Shown here: piece by piece, positions 1 through 10,320 of the stretch
How positions within the stretch are numbered: the first letter of the stretch is position 1
Layout: each line of letters opens with the position of its first letter
Virus record (IMG/VR): IMGVR_UViG_3300032087_002364
Span: 1 to 25,193 of that record
Origin: a virus
DNA length: 25,193 nucleotides
Strand: one strand, 5' to 3'
Made by a program: the position numbers and the translations under genes
Notes under the pieces: generated by a model
Database searches by the model: none
What the model was told of the DNA's origin: nothing
Seen by the model: only the letters and a program-made list of their open reading frames with translations

Positions 1-1250
1 ATTATATTTTCATTAGTTAAGTTATAATTAACAGAATCTAAAGCAATCTCAGTAATCGCTCCTGCTGATACGTCAAATAAATTTAAAGATACACCTAAAG
101 AGTCTAAGTCTACGTTAGAGTTAGCGTTTACGGATATATCATTTAAAAGCTCAGAAAATAAGATAGAATCTAAATCTACTGATACAGCATTATCTAACGA
201 TACCGATATATCATTTAAGCTAACGATAATAGACAAAGAATCTAAATCTGTTTCTACAGATTGAGACGTCGATACTCCTAAGTCGTTTAAAGATTCATTA
301 AATGATAAAGAGTCTAATTCATGAGTTAAACTAACCCCAAGAGATACTAATATATCCTCTAAATTTATGTTAAAAATTATAGAGTCTAATAATGTATCAG
401 AGGTAGTGGTAGTGGATACTGTAATATCTTCCTGAGTAATAGCTAAGGCTATAGAGTCTAAATTGACTACCGAGTCTTCTACAGTAAAAACCGTAATATC
501 CTCTAAAACAGAGCTAAAAGATAAGGAGTCTAATACTATAGAAACGCTCTCAGTAGTAGATATTGTTAAATCATTTAAAGCCTCTACAAATGCTAAAGAG
601 TCTAACTCTGTAGATGTATTTATCTGCCCCGTAGCGTCTATATTATTTATAACTTCAGAGTAAGATAGGGAATCTATCGTAACATTTTCACTTACGGGAA
701 TAGTTACTGTTATATCGTTTAAAGACTCTGTAAAAGATTGAGAATCTAAGTCTACAGATACATTAGAAGTAGGAGCGTCGGGGACTTCAAACTCTACCCA
801 ACTTATAGCTCCACCTCGCCTATTAGAAGGAGAGCCCCCACCACCCTCTATCGTAAATCGTATTCTTAAATCAGAGTAATCTGTTATGTTTGCTATATCA
901 CCTGAAAACGAGCCTATTGAAGTGGTGCCCCACGCTCCCATGTTAAAAGTACCTCCCTGAGATATTTGGGTAGCACCTTGATATATCTCATAACTAATAG
1001 TAGAGGTACTCCCTGATGTGTTATTAGGCACACCATTATCAGCTCTACTATGTCTGAATCGTATAGTATGGTCGGTATCTATGTTTGGGTTAACCCCTGC
1101 TGATAAAAGAACTTCAAAAACCGCTGTAGTATTATTATTAGACCATACAAAATCTGAGTCATTTGCCGTTATTTCGTCTACGTCTAAATGAGTACCGCCA
1201 CCTATTTCAGTAGCGGTTATAGTTGATATAGGTCTTAAATACTGAGGCAT
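1..1250 (-). CDS. Repeat-bearing tail fibre/adhesin-like virion protein (3' end cut by window edge)
   Basis: An uninterrupted frame runs from an ATG at 1250 off the left edge, so 416 residues are visible and the C-terminus is missing. Residues 1 to about 155 look like a beta-sandwich of a kind seen in phage appendage proteins, with the stretches IRFRHSR, EIYQGATQ and DYSDLRIRF and a glycine-rich turn (GGGGS). From residue 168 the protein becomes a tandem repeat whose anchor is Leu-Asp-Ser, at residues 168, 192, 216, 240, 264, 288, 312, 336, 360, 382 and 404. The first eight steps are exactly 24 residues and the last two are 22. It starts 4 bases after the stop of the preceding gene, so it belongs to the same virion operon. 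A surface adhesin or fibre role is inferred from repeats and position; no enzymatic motif is visible. Confidence 0.8.
   Translation of the reverse strand, partial: MPQYLRPISTITATEIGGGTHLDVDEITANDSDFVWSNNNTTAVFEVLLSAGVNPNIDTDHTIRFRHSRADNGVPNNTSGSTSTISYEIYQGATQISQGGTFNMGAWGTTSIGSFSGDIANITDYSDLRIRFTIEGGGGSPSNRRGGAISWVEFEVPDAPTSNVSVDLDSQSFTESLNDITVTIPVSENVTIDSLSYSEVINNIDATGQINTSTELDSLAFVEALNDLTISTTESVSIVLDSLSFSSVLEDITVFTVEDSVVNLDSIALAITQEDITVSTTTTSDTLLDSIIFNINLEDILVSLGVSLTHELDSLSFNESLNDLGVSTSQSVETDLDSLSIIVSLNDISVSLDNAVSVDLDSILFSELLNDISVNANSNVDLDSLGVSLNLFDVSAGAITEIALDSVNYNLTNENI
34..749 (-). repeat. Array of 72-bp (24-residue) coding repeats
   Basis: The DNA words gaatct or gagtct, encoding the Asp-Ser of each unit, start at 34, 100, 166, 238, 310, 382, 454, 526, 598, 670 and 742. 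Spacing is exactly 72 bp from 166 to 742 and 66 bp for the two leftmost steps. The protein consensus is roughly (L/I)-D-S-(L/I)-x-(F/Y)-x3-(L/I)-x-(D/N)-I-x-V. Nucleotide sequence between units has diverged although the period is kept, which suggests selection on the protein fold. Confidence 0.9.
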
Positions 1251-1254
1251 ATTA

Positions 1255-1674
1255 TTAAGCTAAAGTCAATAATCCTGAAGCATTAATAGTTAATGTAAAG
1301 TCTCCTGCTGAAGATGTCCTATCAGTTACAAAATCATAATAAGCTACTAATATATCTGTAGCTGAGTTACCCGTATCTTTATATAGTACGCAACCTCTCG
1401 CTGTTATAGTTGATGCTGACCATGTAATGTTGTTACAATCTAATACTGCATTATCATTAGTATCGTTTTCTAAAGCTGTTACTCCTGCGATAGCCTGCCC
1501 TCCTGCCGTGTAGCCTGCGCCTACTACTTCATTTGTAACTTCACTTCTAAAGTCATGATTATTGTCAGGTATATACGCTGAGGTTACTAACATTATCTTA
1601 AATGTATCAGTACCGAAATTTAAGTCTCCTTTTATAAAAGCCTCTTTACCTTTGTTGTATTTTACGTTTGGCAT
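1255..1674 (-). CDS. Conserved phage virion-associated protein (tail or decoration type)
   Basis: The 139-residue product carries a pattern I recognise from many tailed-phage genomes: FKIMLVTSAY near residue 26, then GAGYTAGGQA, then the WSASTITARG stretch followed by VLYKDTG, and an SSAGDFTLTINASGLLTLA-like end. Homologues are usually annotated as minor structural, decoration or tail-fibre-associated proteins; their exact role is not known to me. No signal peptide or membrane segment is visible. The start is preceded by the 36-bp TTTA tract that also overlaps the upstream stop, so this tract is the whole intergenic leader. It lies between the fibre-like protein upstream and the repeat protein downstream, which supports a virion role. 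Confidence 0.7.
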   Translation of the reverse strand: MPNVKYNKGKEAFIKGDLNFGTDTFKIMLVTSAYIPDNNHDFRSEVTNEVVGAGYTAGGQAIAGVTALENDTNDNAVLDCNNITWSASTITARGCVLYKDTGNSATDILVAYYDFVTDRTSSAGDFTLTINASGLLTLA

Positions 1675-1676
1675 TT

Positions 1677-3109
<1,433 letters not shown>

Positions 3110-3113
<4 letters not shown>

Positions 3114-3757
3114 TGCAAAGTACTTTTAATTAAGTCTAATATCTCTTGAGCTTCTGACTCGGTTAACTCTCTATCTAAAGCTAACAACTCCTCAGCTCTC
3201 TCTTCAGTCATTACAGAGTTATCGTATTTAGAAGCCTCTAATAATTTATCTGAAAACCTACCTTCTATACTGAACCCTTTATAAGTCCCATTTTTTACTT
3301 CCTGCCATACCTCATCATTTTCCACCTTGAATATTACAGCCCAACCTCCTTTAACGGCTTTTAAGTTGTATAGGTTTATCTTATCTAACTTCTCGTCTTC
3401 TATAATCCAAGACTCCACAACCGTAACGCCTTGAACTTTGTCATTGTGGTCTGTAGTAGTATTAGATAGGTTTAAGTTTTTCATATATAAATGAGAGGCT
3501 TTTCTTACGGTGTCCTGACTAAACATTACGTTATATTTCTCTCCTTTATTAACCCTAAGTATCTTCTTATCAGGCACTAAAGCTAACCCTACGACTAACC
3601 TTTTATCGTCGTTTATAGATTTAAACTCTATCTTATGTTTAGCTAAGTGTATAAAATCCTCCTCTATAGCAGGCTCTTCTACAAAACTTATAGCGAAAAT
3701 CCCGTCGTTATCTTCGGTTTCGTCTATAAATAACTCTATTAATTTTAACTCACTCAT
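3110..3757 (-). CDS. XkdF-like prohead serine protease
   Basis: The 215-residue product resembles the XkdF-like putative phage serine protease family (Peptidase_S78_2). The diagnostic core is DHNDKVQGVTVVESWIIED (about residues 103-121), then KGGWAVIFKV and TYKGFSIEGRF (159-168). By family analogy His104 and Ser163 are the likely catalytic residues. Such proteases cleave scaffold and capsid precursors inside the prohead. The N-terminal 50 residues (ISFVEEPAIEEDF) also match this family; the C-terminal 35 residues are acidic and helical. Its place, between the tape measure gene and the fibre genes, is unusual because head proteases normally sit between portal and major capsid genes. No scaffold or capsid gene is adjacent in this window. 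Confidence 0.8.
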
Positions 3758-3795
3758 ATATTTAAAACGTTTATTTAACTAATTTATATCATTTG

Positions 3796-5829
3796 TTAGA
3801 ATGTAGCACCGTCTATTCTATTCCTTTCAAGTCCCTGAGCTGAAACTATATCTGTAGAGGTTACATAAGCCTGAACGGGAGTGTTATTACCTTGAGCTGT
3901 AGCTATAGCATTTAAAGAGCCCGAATCTGTATTAACACCATCGAAATTATCGACCTTAGCGAAAGAACCTCCACCTATAGCACCACCACCGCCTGAAGAT
4001 ACTCCTCCTGATATACTACCTCCCGTAGAATTTAAAGAGGTAGCTGTAATCTGAGCAATACTTAAGCCCGCTCCTATTTTAGTTTTAGCTACACCTCCTA
4101 AAGTCTTTGCTAAAGATATAGGCTTAACAGGGTTAGGTATAGGAATACCCGTAGGACTTGGTATGAAGGCGGGTATTTTAGCCTCGTTACTATTTTGAAC
4201 TGCTATTGACTCCTGAGCTGAGGTTATAACTTTCGCTATAGCTGAGCCCTTCTCAATAAGTAGCCCTGCTAAAGCTACGGCTCTATTTTTACCCGTAAGC
4301 TGACCTAATAAGCCCGTTATTCCGTTAGCGAATGATAGATACTGCTCGTTTATTTCTTGTTTCTTTTGTTTCTCTTCAGCTTCTAAATCTATTTTTTGTT
4401 GTGCCTGCTCTTTAAGTCTCTCTATCTCTGCTAACCTCTGCTCTTCTGCCCTCTCCTTCTCTTCAGCTTCTTTTTCAGCCTTAGCTTCTGCTCTCTCATT
4501 TTCTAACTCTACTTCAGCTTCGTAAAACTCTTGCTTTTTTTCGTTAAGCTCTATCTCTGCGTCTACATAGGCTTGAGTACCTTCCTTATATAAAGCTTTT
4601 TTATCCTCTAACCTTTGTAACTCTATTAACTTCTCCTCTTCTAAAACAGACTTTAAAGCGTCTATTCTCATTTCATCGTCTGATATTTGCTCAGCTAAAA
4701 ACCTCTTCTTTTGAATAGCTAATGAGTTCTCGGCCTCAGCTTTACTATTAATTAAGTCTATAGCTTCTTTATCTAAGCCTAAATCGTTTATTTTCTGCTC
4801 AGATATAAAGCCTTCTATTTGAGCTAAGACTCCCTTCCTTTCATTTAAAGCCGATATAAGAGCTATCTCATTCTCTATATTCTTATTGGCGTTAAACTGA
4901 GCTCTTGCATTAGCTATAACTATATCCGCTTGCTTTAACATAGCTTCGCTTTGCTCTTCTAAAACCTTTTTTAATTTATCGTTAGCCTCTCTTCTCTCCT
5001 CTATAGTTAACCTCTCTTCGTCTCTAACTTGTCTAAGCTTCTCAGCCTGCCTATCATACTCCTCTATAAGTCCTGTAATACGTGCCTCTGCAATTTGTGA
5101 AGCGTTAGCAAGCTCAGTCATAGCCTTAGCACTATCGACCAACTTACCTACCTCTATCTTTGATACTCCTTTAGCTACTCCTACCACTAAGTCACCTACT
5201 TCGCTAACAGCACCGCCAAAACCTTTTACAACGTCTTTGCCTGCTTGAACAAAATCCTTACTTAACTCCTTTATAGTGTCCTGAGTCTCTTTTAAATCCG
5301 CCTTAGCCTTCTTTACGCTCTCATCGTCTCCGAAAACTTGCTCATAAGCCACTCTCAACCCTTGCAAACCTAACTTAATAGCGTTAAACTGAAGCCTTAA
5401 AGGAGTTAATACTAAGTTAATAAGCCCTAAGCCTACCTTCTTTAGTGATTCAAAACCTCCCGTAGCCTCTGAAACGCTCTTAAATACTCCTGATATTACA
5501 TCTGATACAGCGTTAAAGCCCAACTGTAAGGTATTCATAGCAGTAGATAAGGTGTCTACTACCTTCTGATTTTTGCTAAATACAGCCATTAACCCCGCTA
5601 TAGCTGAAACTATTAAGCCTATTCCCGCTACTTTCATAGCCGTTCCTATGCCTTTTATCCCTTTAGAGGCTAATTCTGAAGCATTATTAAGCCCTTTAAA
5701 TGATTTAGCTCCTTTTTCATTTGTAGACTCTACACTCTTCAGCTCTTCATTAAGGTTTTTTACGTCCTTAGTTACGTCTTTAGCGTTAGACTTTACTTCT
5801 AAGTCTATTATTTTTTTGCTTTTAGCCAT
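3796..5829 (-). CDS. Tail tape measure protein
   Basis: The 677-residue product has typical tape-measure features: a lysine-rich helical N-terminus, a hydrophobic segment (AMKVAGIGLIVSAIAGLMAV, about residues 64-83), a long helical body, a charged coiled coil (about 385-500, rich in Glu, Lys, Ala and Gln), then a Gly/Ser-rich stretch around 600-630. It would set tail length and be ejected through the tail tube, with the hydrophobic part possibly acting at the host membrane. It is modest in size; if about 1.5 angstroms per residue holds, it fits a tail near 100 nm. I see no peptidase or lysozyme domain. The start overlaps the end of the upstream 58-residue gene by 22 bases, with a slippery A7 run in the overlap. 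Confidence 0.85.
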   Translation of the reverse strand: MAKSKKIIDLEVKSNAKDVTKDVKNLNEELKSVESTNEKGAKSFKGLNNASELASKGIKGIGTAMKVAGIGLIVSAIAGLMAVFSKNQKVVDTLSTAMNTLQLGFNAVSDVISGVFKSVSEATGGFESLKKVGLGLINLVLTPLRLQFNAIKLGLQGLRVAYEQVFGDDESVKKAKADLKETQDTIKELSKDFVQAGKDVVKGFGGAVSEVGDLVVGVAKGVSKIEVGKLVDSAKAMTELANASQIAEARITGLIEEYDRQAEKLRQVRDEERLTIEERREANDKLKKVLEEQSEAMLKQADIVIANARAQFNANKNIENEIALISALNERKGVLAQIEGFISEQKINDLGLDKEAIDLINSKAEAENSLAIQKKRFLAEQISDDEMRIDALKSVLEEEKLIELQRLEDKKALYKEGTQAYVDAEIELNEKKQEFYEAEVELENERAEAKAEKEAEEKERAEEQRLAEIERLKEQAQQKIDLEAEEKQKKQEINEQYLSFANGITGLLGQLTGKNRAVALAGLLIEKGSAIAKVITSAQESIAVQNSNEAKIPAFIPSPTGIPIPNPVKPISLAKTLGGVAKTKIGAGLSIAQITATSLNSTGGSISGGVSSGGGGAIGGGSFAKVDNFDGVNTDSGSLNAIATAQGNNTPVQAYVTSTDIVSAQGLERNRIDGATF

Positions 5830-5984
5830 TTGTATTGTCTTCTTATTTGATTAATACCTTCTTTTATTGTGGTAGGGATTTTATTTAAACCTTTAGCTAC
5901 CTCTATATGATACGAAAAACCCTCGTATTTATGCTCCGCAAGTAGCTTTAATGTTTCAGATATATCTATACTATTCTTATTCAT
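5808..5984 (-). CDS. Small conserved-looking peptide overlapping the tape measure start
   Basis: A 58-residue frame starts with ATG at 5984, 5 bases after the stop of the 880-residue tail gene, and ends with TAA at 5808-5810, inside the tape measure gene. The product has an internal stretch HIEVAKGLNKIPTTIKEGI and ends in QYKWLKAKK, basic and probably helical. It fills what would otherwise be a 160-bp gap in a tightly packed operon, and its frame is open throughout with A-rich sequence before the ATG. In many phages the gene just before the tape measure is a tail assembly chaperone, but this one is very small and I cannot assign it to that family. Confidence 0.7.
   Translation of the reverse strand: MNKNSIDISETLKLLAEHKYEGFSYHIEVAKGLNKIPTTIKEGINQIRRQYKWLKAKK
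5811..5817 (-). other. Candidate -1 frameshift heptamer (A AAA AAA)
   Basis: The run of seven A on the minus strand is phased as X XXY YYZ in the 58-residue gene, immediately before its TAA stop. A -1 slip leads exactly into the tape measure frame (AAA AAA ATA ATA). Occasional slippage would give a fusion of the small peptide to the tape measure protein. A-runs are frequent in this AT-rich DNA, so this may be chance. Confidence 0.4.
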
Positions 5985-5989
5985 TTTTT

Positions 5990-8632
5990 TTAAGGTAAAG
6001 TTTGGGTTACAGTAGAGGTTATTGTTTGGTTATTTACCATATCCTTAATAACAGCCCTGAAATTATAAGTAGAACCACTAACCAAGCCTTTATATATAAA
6101 AGTCCCTGAGTAACTTGTAGTGATACCTCCTAAATTTTCAGTTTTCTTAACAATCCAATCAGAAGAGCTTGAGAGCTTATACTGATACTCAATATTACCT
6201 AAACCTGAGCCTAAATCCTGAAAATCGTAGTTAACCGTACAAGTCGTAGATGTTTTACTGTTAAAAGACCAAGTTATAGCCGTAGGGTTAGAAGTGTCTT
6301 CTACTATTACAGTCCTTGTAGCTATAGTAACGTTATTATCTGAGTCAACCGCCTTATATCTTATATGATACGTACCCGCAGAGGATATATCACTTAAAGG
6401 CTGTATAGTTTCTACTGTTAGAGCTCCGTCTTCAGTATCGTTAGCCGTAGCTCCTGAGTCTGTATAACCAAAAGACGAGACGCTAACTGTATGAGGGTTA
6501 CTACCTAAAATTGTTATTATAGGAGCGTCCCCTACAGTTAAAACCCCAAACTCTGTATTCTCGAAAACAGAATCTGTTAATAACTCTATGTCAGATTTAC
6601 CGTCCTGAAGATTAGTCTTTATTGAGTTTATTCTATAAGGCATATTTTTATAGATAAATCTATCAGCTAAGCTAAAGTCTGTTAGTATAGATAAAGGTAG
6701 ATAGGCTGTTACTTTTAAAATACGACCTCTGATATTAAATAAAGGAGATATAACTCTATTATAATACCTACTCCACAAAGTGCCGTTAAAACCTCTGCTA
6801 AAGGTGTAGGAGTCGGTTTCTACGCCAAAGGTTATAGTTTTATTAGAGTCGTTAGAATAAAGCTCTAAATTATTAGAAGGTATATTAACACCCCTTAACT
6901 CTATAGATGAGCTTACAGATTCTCTATAAGATATAGCTATATCTACTTTTTGAGGGTAATAAATTATAGGCTTAGTTATTATAGAGTTATTATTTTCGTC
7001 TACAACCTCTCCTATCTGAATATCCGTGCCTGAGCCGTCTACGTCATCTGTTAGCTTACGGTATCTTAATAATTGAAAAGGTACTCTGATTGAATACTCA
7101 GAGCCTCCTACATTTATATCTACAGCCTTGTAAGAATACTCTCCATATTCCTTGCCTTGAAAATTATTTATAGCTAAAGAGTTTTTGTCTTTAGACTCCT
7201 CATAATTTAATCTAACTCCTGAATACTGATAAGAGCCGTCTATAGAAGCTGAAGAGTCGTCTACATATTTAGTTATATCCGTGTCTTTGCCTGACGCTAT
7301 ATAATCGACAAAAGGCTTAAACATTATATCTCCTGAGGACTGCTCAATAGCTACTAAGTTAAACATTCCTATAAGCCCTTTCAAAAAAGTCTCTATAGTA
7401 ATATCAGGTAAATTATTTGTTATAGAGTAAGGTATATTTTCAGTAGACTGAGCTGAGCCTGATAAAGTAAAGTTGTTACCCGAGCCCGTTAATATATATT
7501 CTAAATCTACAGCTATATTATTATCTCCTTCTATGCCTGCTCTTATAATTATATCTCCTGTTAGAGTGTTACCTTCAAACTCTAATTGGTAGTCTCCTTT
7601 ACGCCACTCATCAACCAATAAGTCTCCGTTAGTTAACCTATATACTCTTAATTGATACTCTAAGTTAGGGTTTTCAGGAGTTATGCTTAAAACTGTTCTA
7701 ACATACCTCGTTATAAAAGTCTCAGGCTCGTTTATAGTTATCCTTCCTGCTGAGTTAGGAGTTATATCATACCAATCAGAAGACGTGCCTCCGCCTGAAG
7801 CGGTTAAGCTCCAATCTGTAACAGAGTAGTTAGTCTGTAAATAAGAGTCGTCCTCATCACTTGTTTTTATCTCTCCTTTTTCTTTGTTTAAGTACATGAA
7901 TAGCTTATTCATTTCAGGTACATTGTCATTCTTAAAAAAGTCGTTTGTAAAAGTAATGTTATAAACCTCTTCTATAGACCTTATAATAGCGTTAAGTCTT
8001 ATACTCGGCTTTATGTTTTTATAATAAAGCCCGTTATCTGTAGCTACGTTATAGCTTGCGTTAGGAGTGTCGTTTAAATAAGAGCCTGAGTTAAAAAAAA
8101 CACCGCCCTCAGTAGTTATTAGAGATGCAATTAAATCGAAACCATTAGGCAAATTAACAGACGTTAAAGAAGCGTCTCTCTGAAGTAATGATTTTATGCT
8201 ATTAGCTGATATAGATAAGTAGTTAGAAGGACTGTCTAAAGTTGTTAAACTCGAAAGCTTATTACTTTTTAATGTACTCTTTAAATTAGATAAGCCTCCC
8301 GTAAATTTAATTGAATATGACTCTGCTACTCCGTTCTTAATTTTTACGTCGTTAACTTGTACATAACCCGTCTTAAAAACAGAGCCTCCAAGAGTAATAA
8401 CCGCCTCATGCTTAATTCTATTATCGTAACCGTTAGCTCTATTAACGTCCTCATACCTTTTAAAGGCTTTTTGATTTTGTTTTGAGTTTGCGGGAATTGA
8501 GAAGTCCTGAGAGTAATCTGAAAAAATAGAGTCTATCTTTTTAATATTCTTTAACGTTTGGGTTAAAGTAATAACCTCGTCATCAAATAACTCTAATTTA
8601 ATTCTATCTACATATACCTCTAACTTATTCAT
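5990..8632 (-). CDS. Large tail tip/baseplate-like protein with Ig-like C-terminal domains
   Basis: The 880-residue product has an N-terminal region (about 1-125) with DYSQDFSIPANSKQN and GYDNRIKHEAVITL, a pattern I recall from tail structural proteins of bacteroidetal phages. The middle (125-700) is a long beta-rich body including FKPFVDYIASG. Residues about 703-779 resemble a DUF5011/HYR-type Ig-like domain (FGYTDSGATANDTEDG, GTYHIRYKAVDSDNN). Residues about 783-880 resemble a fibronectin type III domain (NYDFQDLGSGLGNIEYQYK, SGSTYNFRAVIKD). Such add-on domains often decorate virions and may bind surface glycans. It starts one base after the upstream tail gene ends and precedes the tape measure gene. 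A distal-tail or hub role is inferred from size and position only. Confidence 0.7.
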   Translation of the reverse strand: MNKLEVYVDRIKLELFDDEVITLTQTLKNIKKIDSIFSDYSQDFSIPANSKQNQKAFKRYEDVNRANGYDNRIKHEAVITLGGSVFKTGYVQVNDVKIKNGVAESYSIKFTGGLSNLKSTLKSNKLSSLTTLDSPSNYLSISANSIKSLLQRDASLTSVNLPNGFDLIASLITTEGGVFFNSGSYLNDTPNASYNVATDNGLYYKNIKPSIRLNAIIRSIEEVYNITFTNDFFKNDNVPEMNKLFMYLNKEKGEIKTSDEDDSYLQTNYSVTDWSLTASGGGTSSDWYDITPNSAGRITINEPETFITRYVRTVLSITPENPNLEYQLRVYRLTNGDLLVDEWRKGDYQLEFEGNTLTGDIIIRAGIEGDNNIAVDLEYILTGSGNNFTLSGSAQSTENIPYSITNNLPDITIETFLKGLIGMFNLVAIEQSSGDIMFKPFVDYIASGKDTDITKYVDDSSASIDGSYQYSGVRLNYEESKDKNSLAINNFQGKEYGEYSYKAVDINVGGSEYSIRVPFQLLRYRKLTDDVDGSGTDIQIGEVVDENNNSIITKPIIYYPQKVDIAISYRESVSSSIELRGVNIPSNNLELYSNDSNKTITFGVETDSYTFSRGFNGTLWSRYYNRVISPLFNIRGRILKVTAYLPLSILTDFSLADRFIYKNMPYRINSIKTNLQDGKSDIELLTDSVFENTEFGVLTVGDAPIITILGSNPHTVSVSSFGYTDSGATANDTEDGALTVETIQPLSDISSAGTYHIRYKAVDSDNNVTIATRTVIVEDTSNPTAITWSFNSKTSTTCTVNYDFQDLGSGLGNIEYQYKLSSSSDWIVKKTENLGGITTSYSGTFIYKGLVSGSTYNFRAVIKDMVNNQTITSTVTQTLP

Positions 8633-8633
8633 A

Positions 8634-9758
8634 CTATCTAATATTACCTAATGTATTAAAAGAAAACTCAGCCTCTATCTTAAAAGCTATCAACTTATCA
8701 TTTACTGACGTCTTATACGTTAATCCTGAGTCTGTAATATTCAGAGGTAGCGTCATATTTTCTACCTCTACCCAAACATACTTACTTAAAAGTAATTGCT
8801 TAAAGACCTCGTTATAACTCTCATCTACAAACCCCGTACTAATCGATAAGGTCTCTACTCCGTTTTTAGTTTGAGTTATTCTATTATGACTACTTATGTT
8901 ATACGAGTCGTTAGATAATATGTTACGCCTATAAGAGTTCCCTGCCTCAACTTTTAATTTAACAGAAGACTTACCCGTAAACCATATATCCTGAAGAGCT
9001 CCAAACTTATTTATAAAAGTAACCTTATACTTTTTATCTATAGTCTCAGGAAAGTTTTTAACCTCTATAATCTCGTCTCCTACAGATACCCTTTTTAAAT
9101 TCTCAGAATCTAAACATAAAATATCCTCTAAATAAGCTGAGCCCTCAAATATACCTCCGTCTACTAATACCCTATCTTTAAATGAATCTACTCCTGCTGA
9201 GGCGGTGTCATTTATGTAAATCATTTTACTTGTAGATAAAGAAGAGTTAACTACGGCTCCTTCATGAATAAGGTAGCCATTTGAATCTACAAACATATAA
9301 CTATAAGAGCTATCTGCTATTATAGGTATATTTATATGAGCGTCTTTAGGCTTATAGATTATCCTCGTACTCATTAATATTTTATCTTCGTCGTTTGCAA
9401 AAGAAATATTCTGAGCTCCTTCCGTATAGTCTCTATAACCTAAATAACCCTCTAAAGCTACTAAAGTCTCAGGAGTCTGAGCCACCTCTAAAACATAAGG
9501 AGTTAACTGATAGTCAACCCAAATCATATTAGAGTCGTAATTACCTGAGAAGTTTACGTCTATATAATCCTCTACATACTGAGAGATATCTACTACTATT
9601 TTATCGTCGTAAGCCTCTACCTCTAAAGCTATATTAGGAGTTATAGGTCTTGAAGTTGTCTTAGTCCCCTCGTATAGGTATATCTCTATTATTACTGAAG
9701 TTAAATCAGTCTCTGTATGATATATTAAATAAGGACTCCTGCTCTGTAGTCTATTCAT
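8634..9758 (-). CDS. Tail structural protein, partner of the 880-residue tail protein
   Basis: The 374-residue product begins NRLQSRSPYLIYH and continues with alternating hydrophobic strands (VIIEIYLYEG, KIVVDISQYVEDYIDV), a pattern typical of a beta-rich tail protein that I recall as a neighbour of the large tail protein in related phages. The middle has LVALEGYLGYRDYTEG and the C-terminal half KYVWVEVENMTLPLNI. No catalytic motif, signal peptide or transmembrane segment is visible. It lies between the HK97-gp10-like gene (1 base away) and the large tail protein (1 base away), so the three are cotranscribed. Whether it forms the tube, the tip or a collar cannot be decided here; its position would also suit a major or minor tail protein. 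Confidence 0.6.
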   Translation of the reverse strand: MNRLQSRSPYLIYHTETDLTSVIIEIYLYEGTKTTSRPITPNIALEVEAYDDKIVVDISQYVEDYIDVNFSGNYDSNMIWVDYQLTPYVLEVAQTPETLVALEGYLGYRDYTEGAQNISFANDEDKILMSTRIIYKPKDAHINIPIIADSSYSYMFVDSNGYLIHEGAVVNSSLSTSKMIYINDTASAGVDSFKDRVLVDGGIFEGSAYLEDILCLDSENLKRVSVGDEIIEVKNFPETIDKKYKVTFINKFGALQDIWFTGKSSVKLKVEAGNSYRRNILSNDSYNISSHNRITQTKNGVETLSISTGFVDESYNEVFKQLLLSKYVWVEVENMTLPLNITDSGLTYKTSVNDKLIAFKIEAEFSFNTLGNIR

Positions 9759-9759
9759 G

Positions 9760-10320
9760 TTATGTTAAATTATCCGTTATAGTTAAGTTTAAGAAGGCTT
9801 CTAAATCTAAACCGTAAGCCTCTATAAGCTCGTCAGGTAGATTATTGAACTCTGACTCAAAAGGCTTAGTAAAAAATAAAGAAGGTTTTATCCCTTTTTT
9901 CTTTATAGTGTTAGCTAATATATAGCCCATTGTTTTATAACTCCCGAATCTGCCTTTTTTGTCTCTACTCCTTATTCCTATATGTTTAGCCCACTTACTA
10001 AGGGCTCCCGTATGATACTCTACACCTACTAAATTAGAAGACTCCTTAAACCTGAAATTATCTAAAGACCTACCCGACTTAGTTCCCTTAACCCCTCTAT
10101 CCTGAAAAACACCGTGAGGGCTCATAAAGAACTGAAGACCGAATGAGTTAGGATTAACAGTTATAGATGAGTTGATAGAGTTCCAAAGCTCCTTCGTAAA
10201 GTTCTTACCTCCTTTAGTTAGGTTTCTCCTCGACTGAAAAACAACCCTCTGAGCAAACTCCCTTAAAGCTTCGTTAATATTTTTATTATCTATCTTATCG
10301 CTACTCACAATCTCGGTCAT
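9760..10320 (-). CDS. HK97 gp10-like tail completion protein
   Basis: The 186-residue product resembles HK97-gp10-type head-tail connection or tail completion proteins: a basic helical N-terminal half (QSRRNLTKGGKNFTKELWNSI, shown in part), a central FFMSPHGVFQDRGVKGTKSG and a final TIKKKGIKPSLFFTKPFE (about 138-155), the characteristic motif where the chain packs at the ring. In known phages such proteins sit at the neck or tail top. The gene overlaps the end of the preceding tail-terminator-like gene by 20 bases, which fits translational coupling. Family assignment rests on motif memory and on the usual pairing with a tail terminator. Confidence 0.6.
   Translation of the reverse strand: MTEIVSSDKIDNKNINEALREFAQRVVFQSRRNLTKGGKNFTKELWNSINSSITVNPNSFGLQFFMSPHGVFQDRGVKGTKSGRSLDNFRFKESSNLVGVEYHTGALSKWAKHIGIRSRDKKGRFGSYKTMGYILANTIKKKGIKPSLFFTKPFESEFNNLPDELIEAYGLDLEAFLNLTITDNLT

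Noticed and set aside
463-663. Plus-strand open frame in the repeat region
   Set aside because: It is the antisense shadow of the repeat-coding minus-strand gene; the same holds for the other plus-strand frames at 5573-5854, 19842-20027, 20196-20396, 22401-22691 and 24411-24593.
34-749. Regular 72-bp repeats as a CRISPR array
   Set aside because: The repeats are in frame within one long protein, differ in sequence between copies, and have no identical repeat with unique spacers.
8634-9758. Portal or major capsid protein
   Set aside because: The 374-residue product is beta-rich with no portal-like helical stem or HK97 E-loop pattern that I can see, and its neighbours are tail genes.
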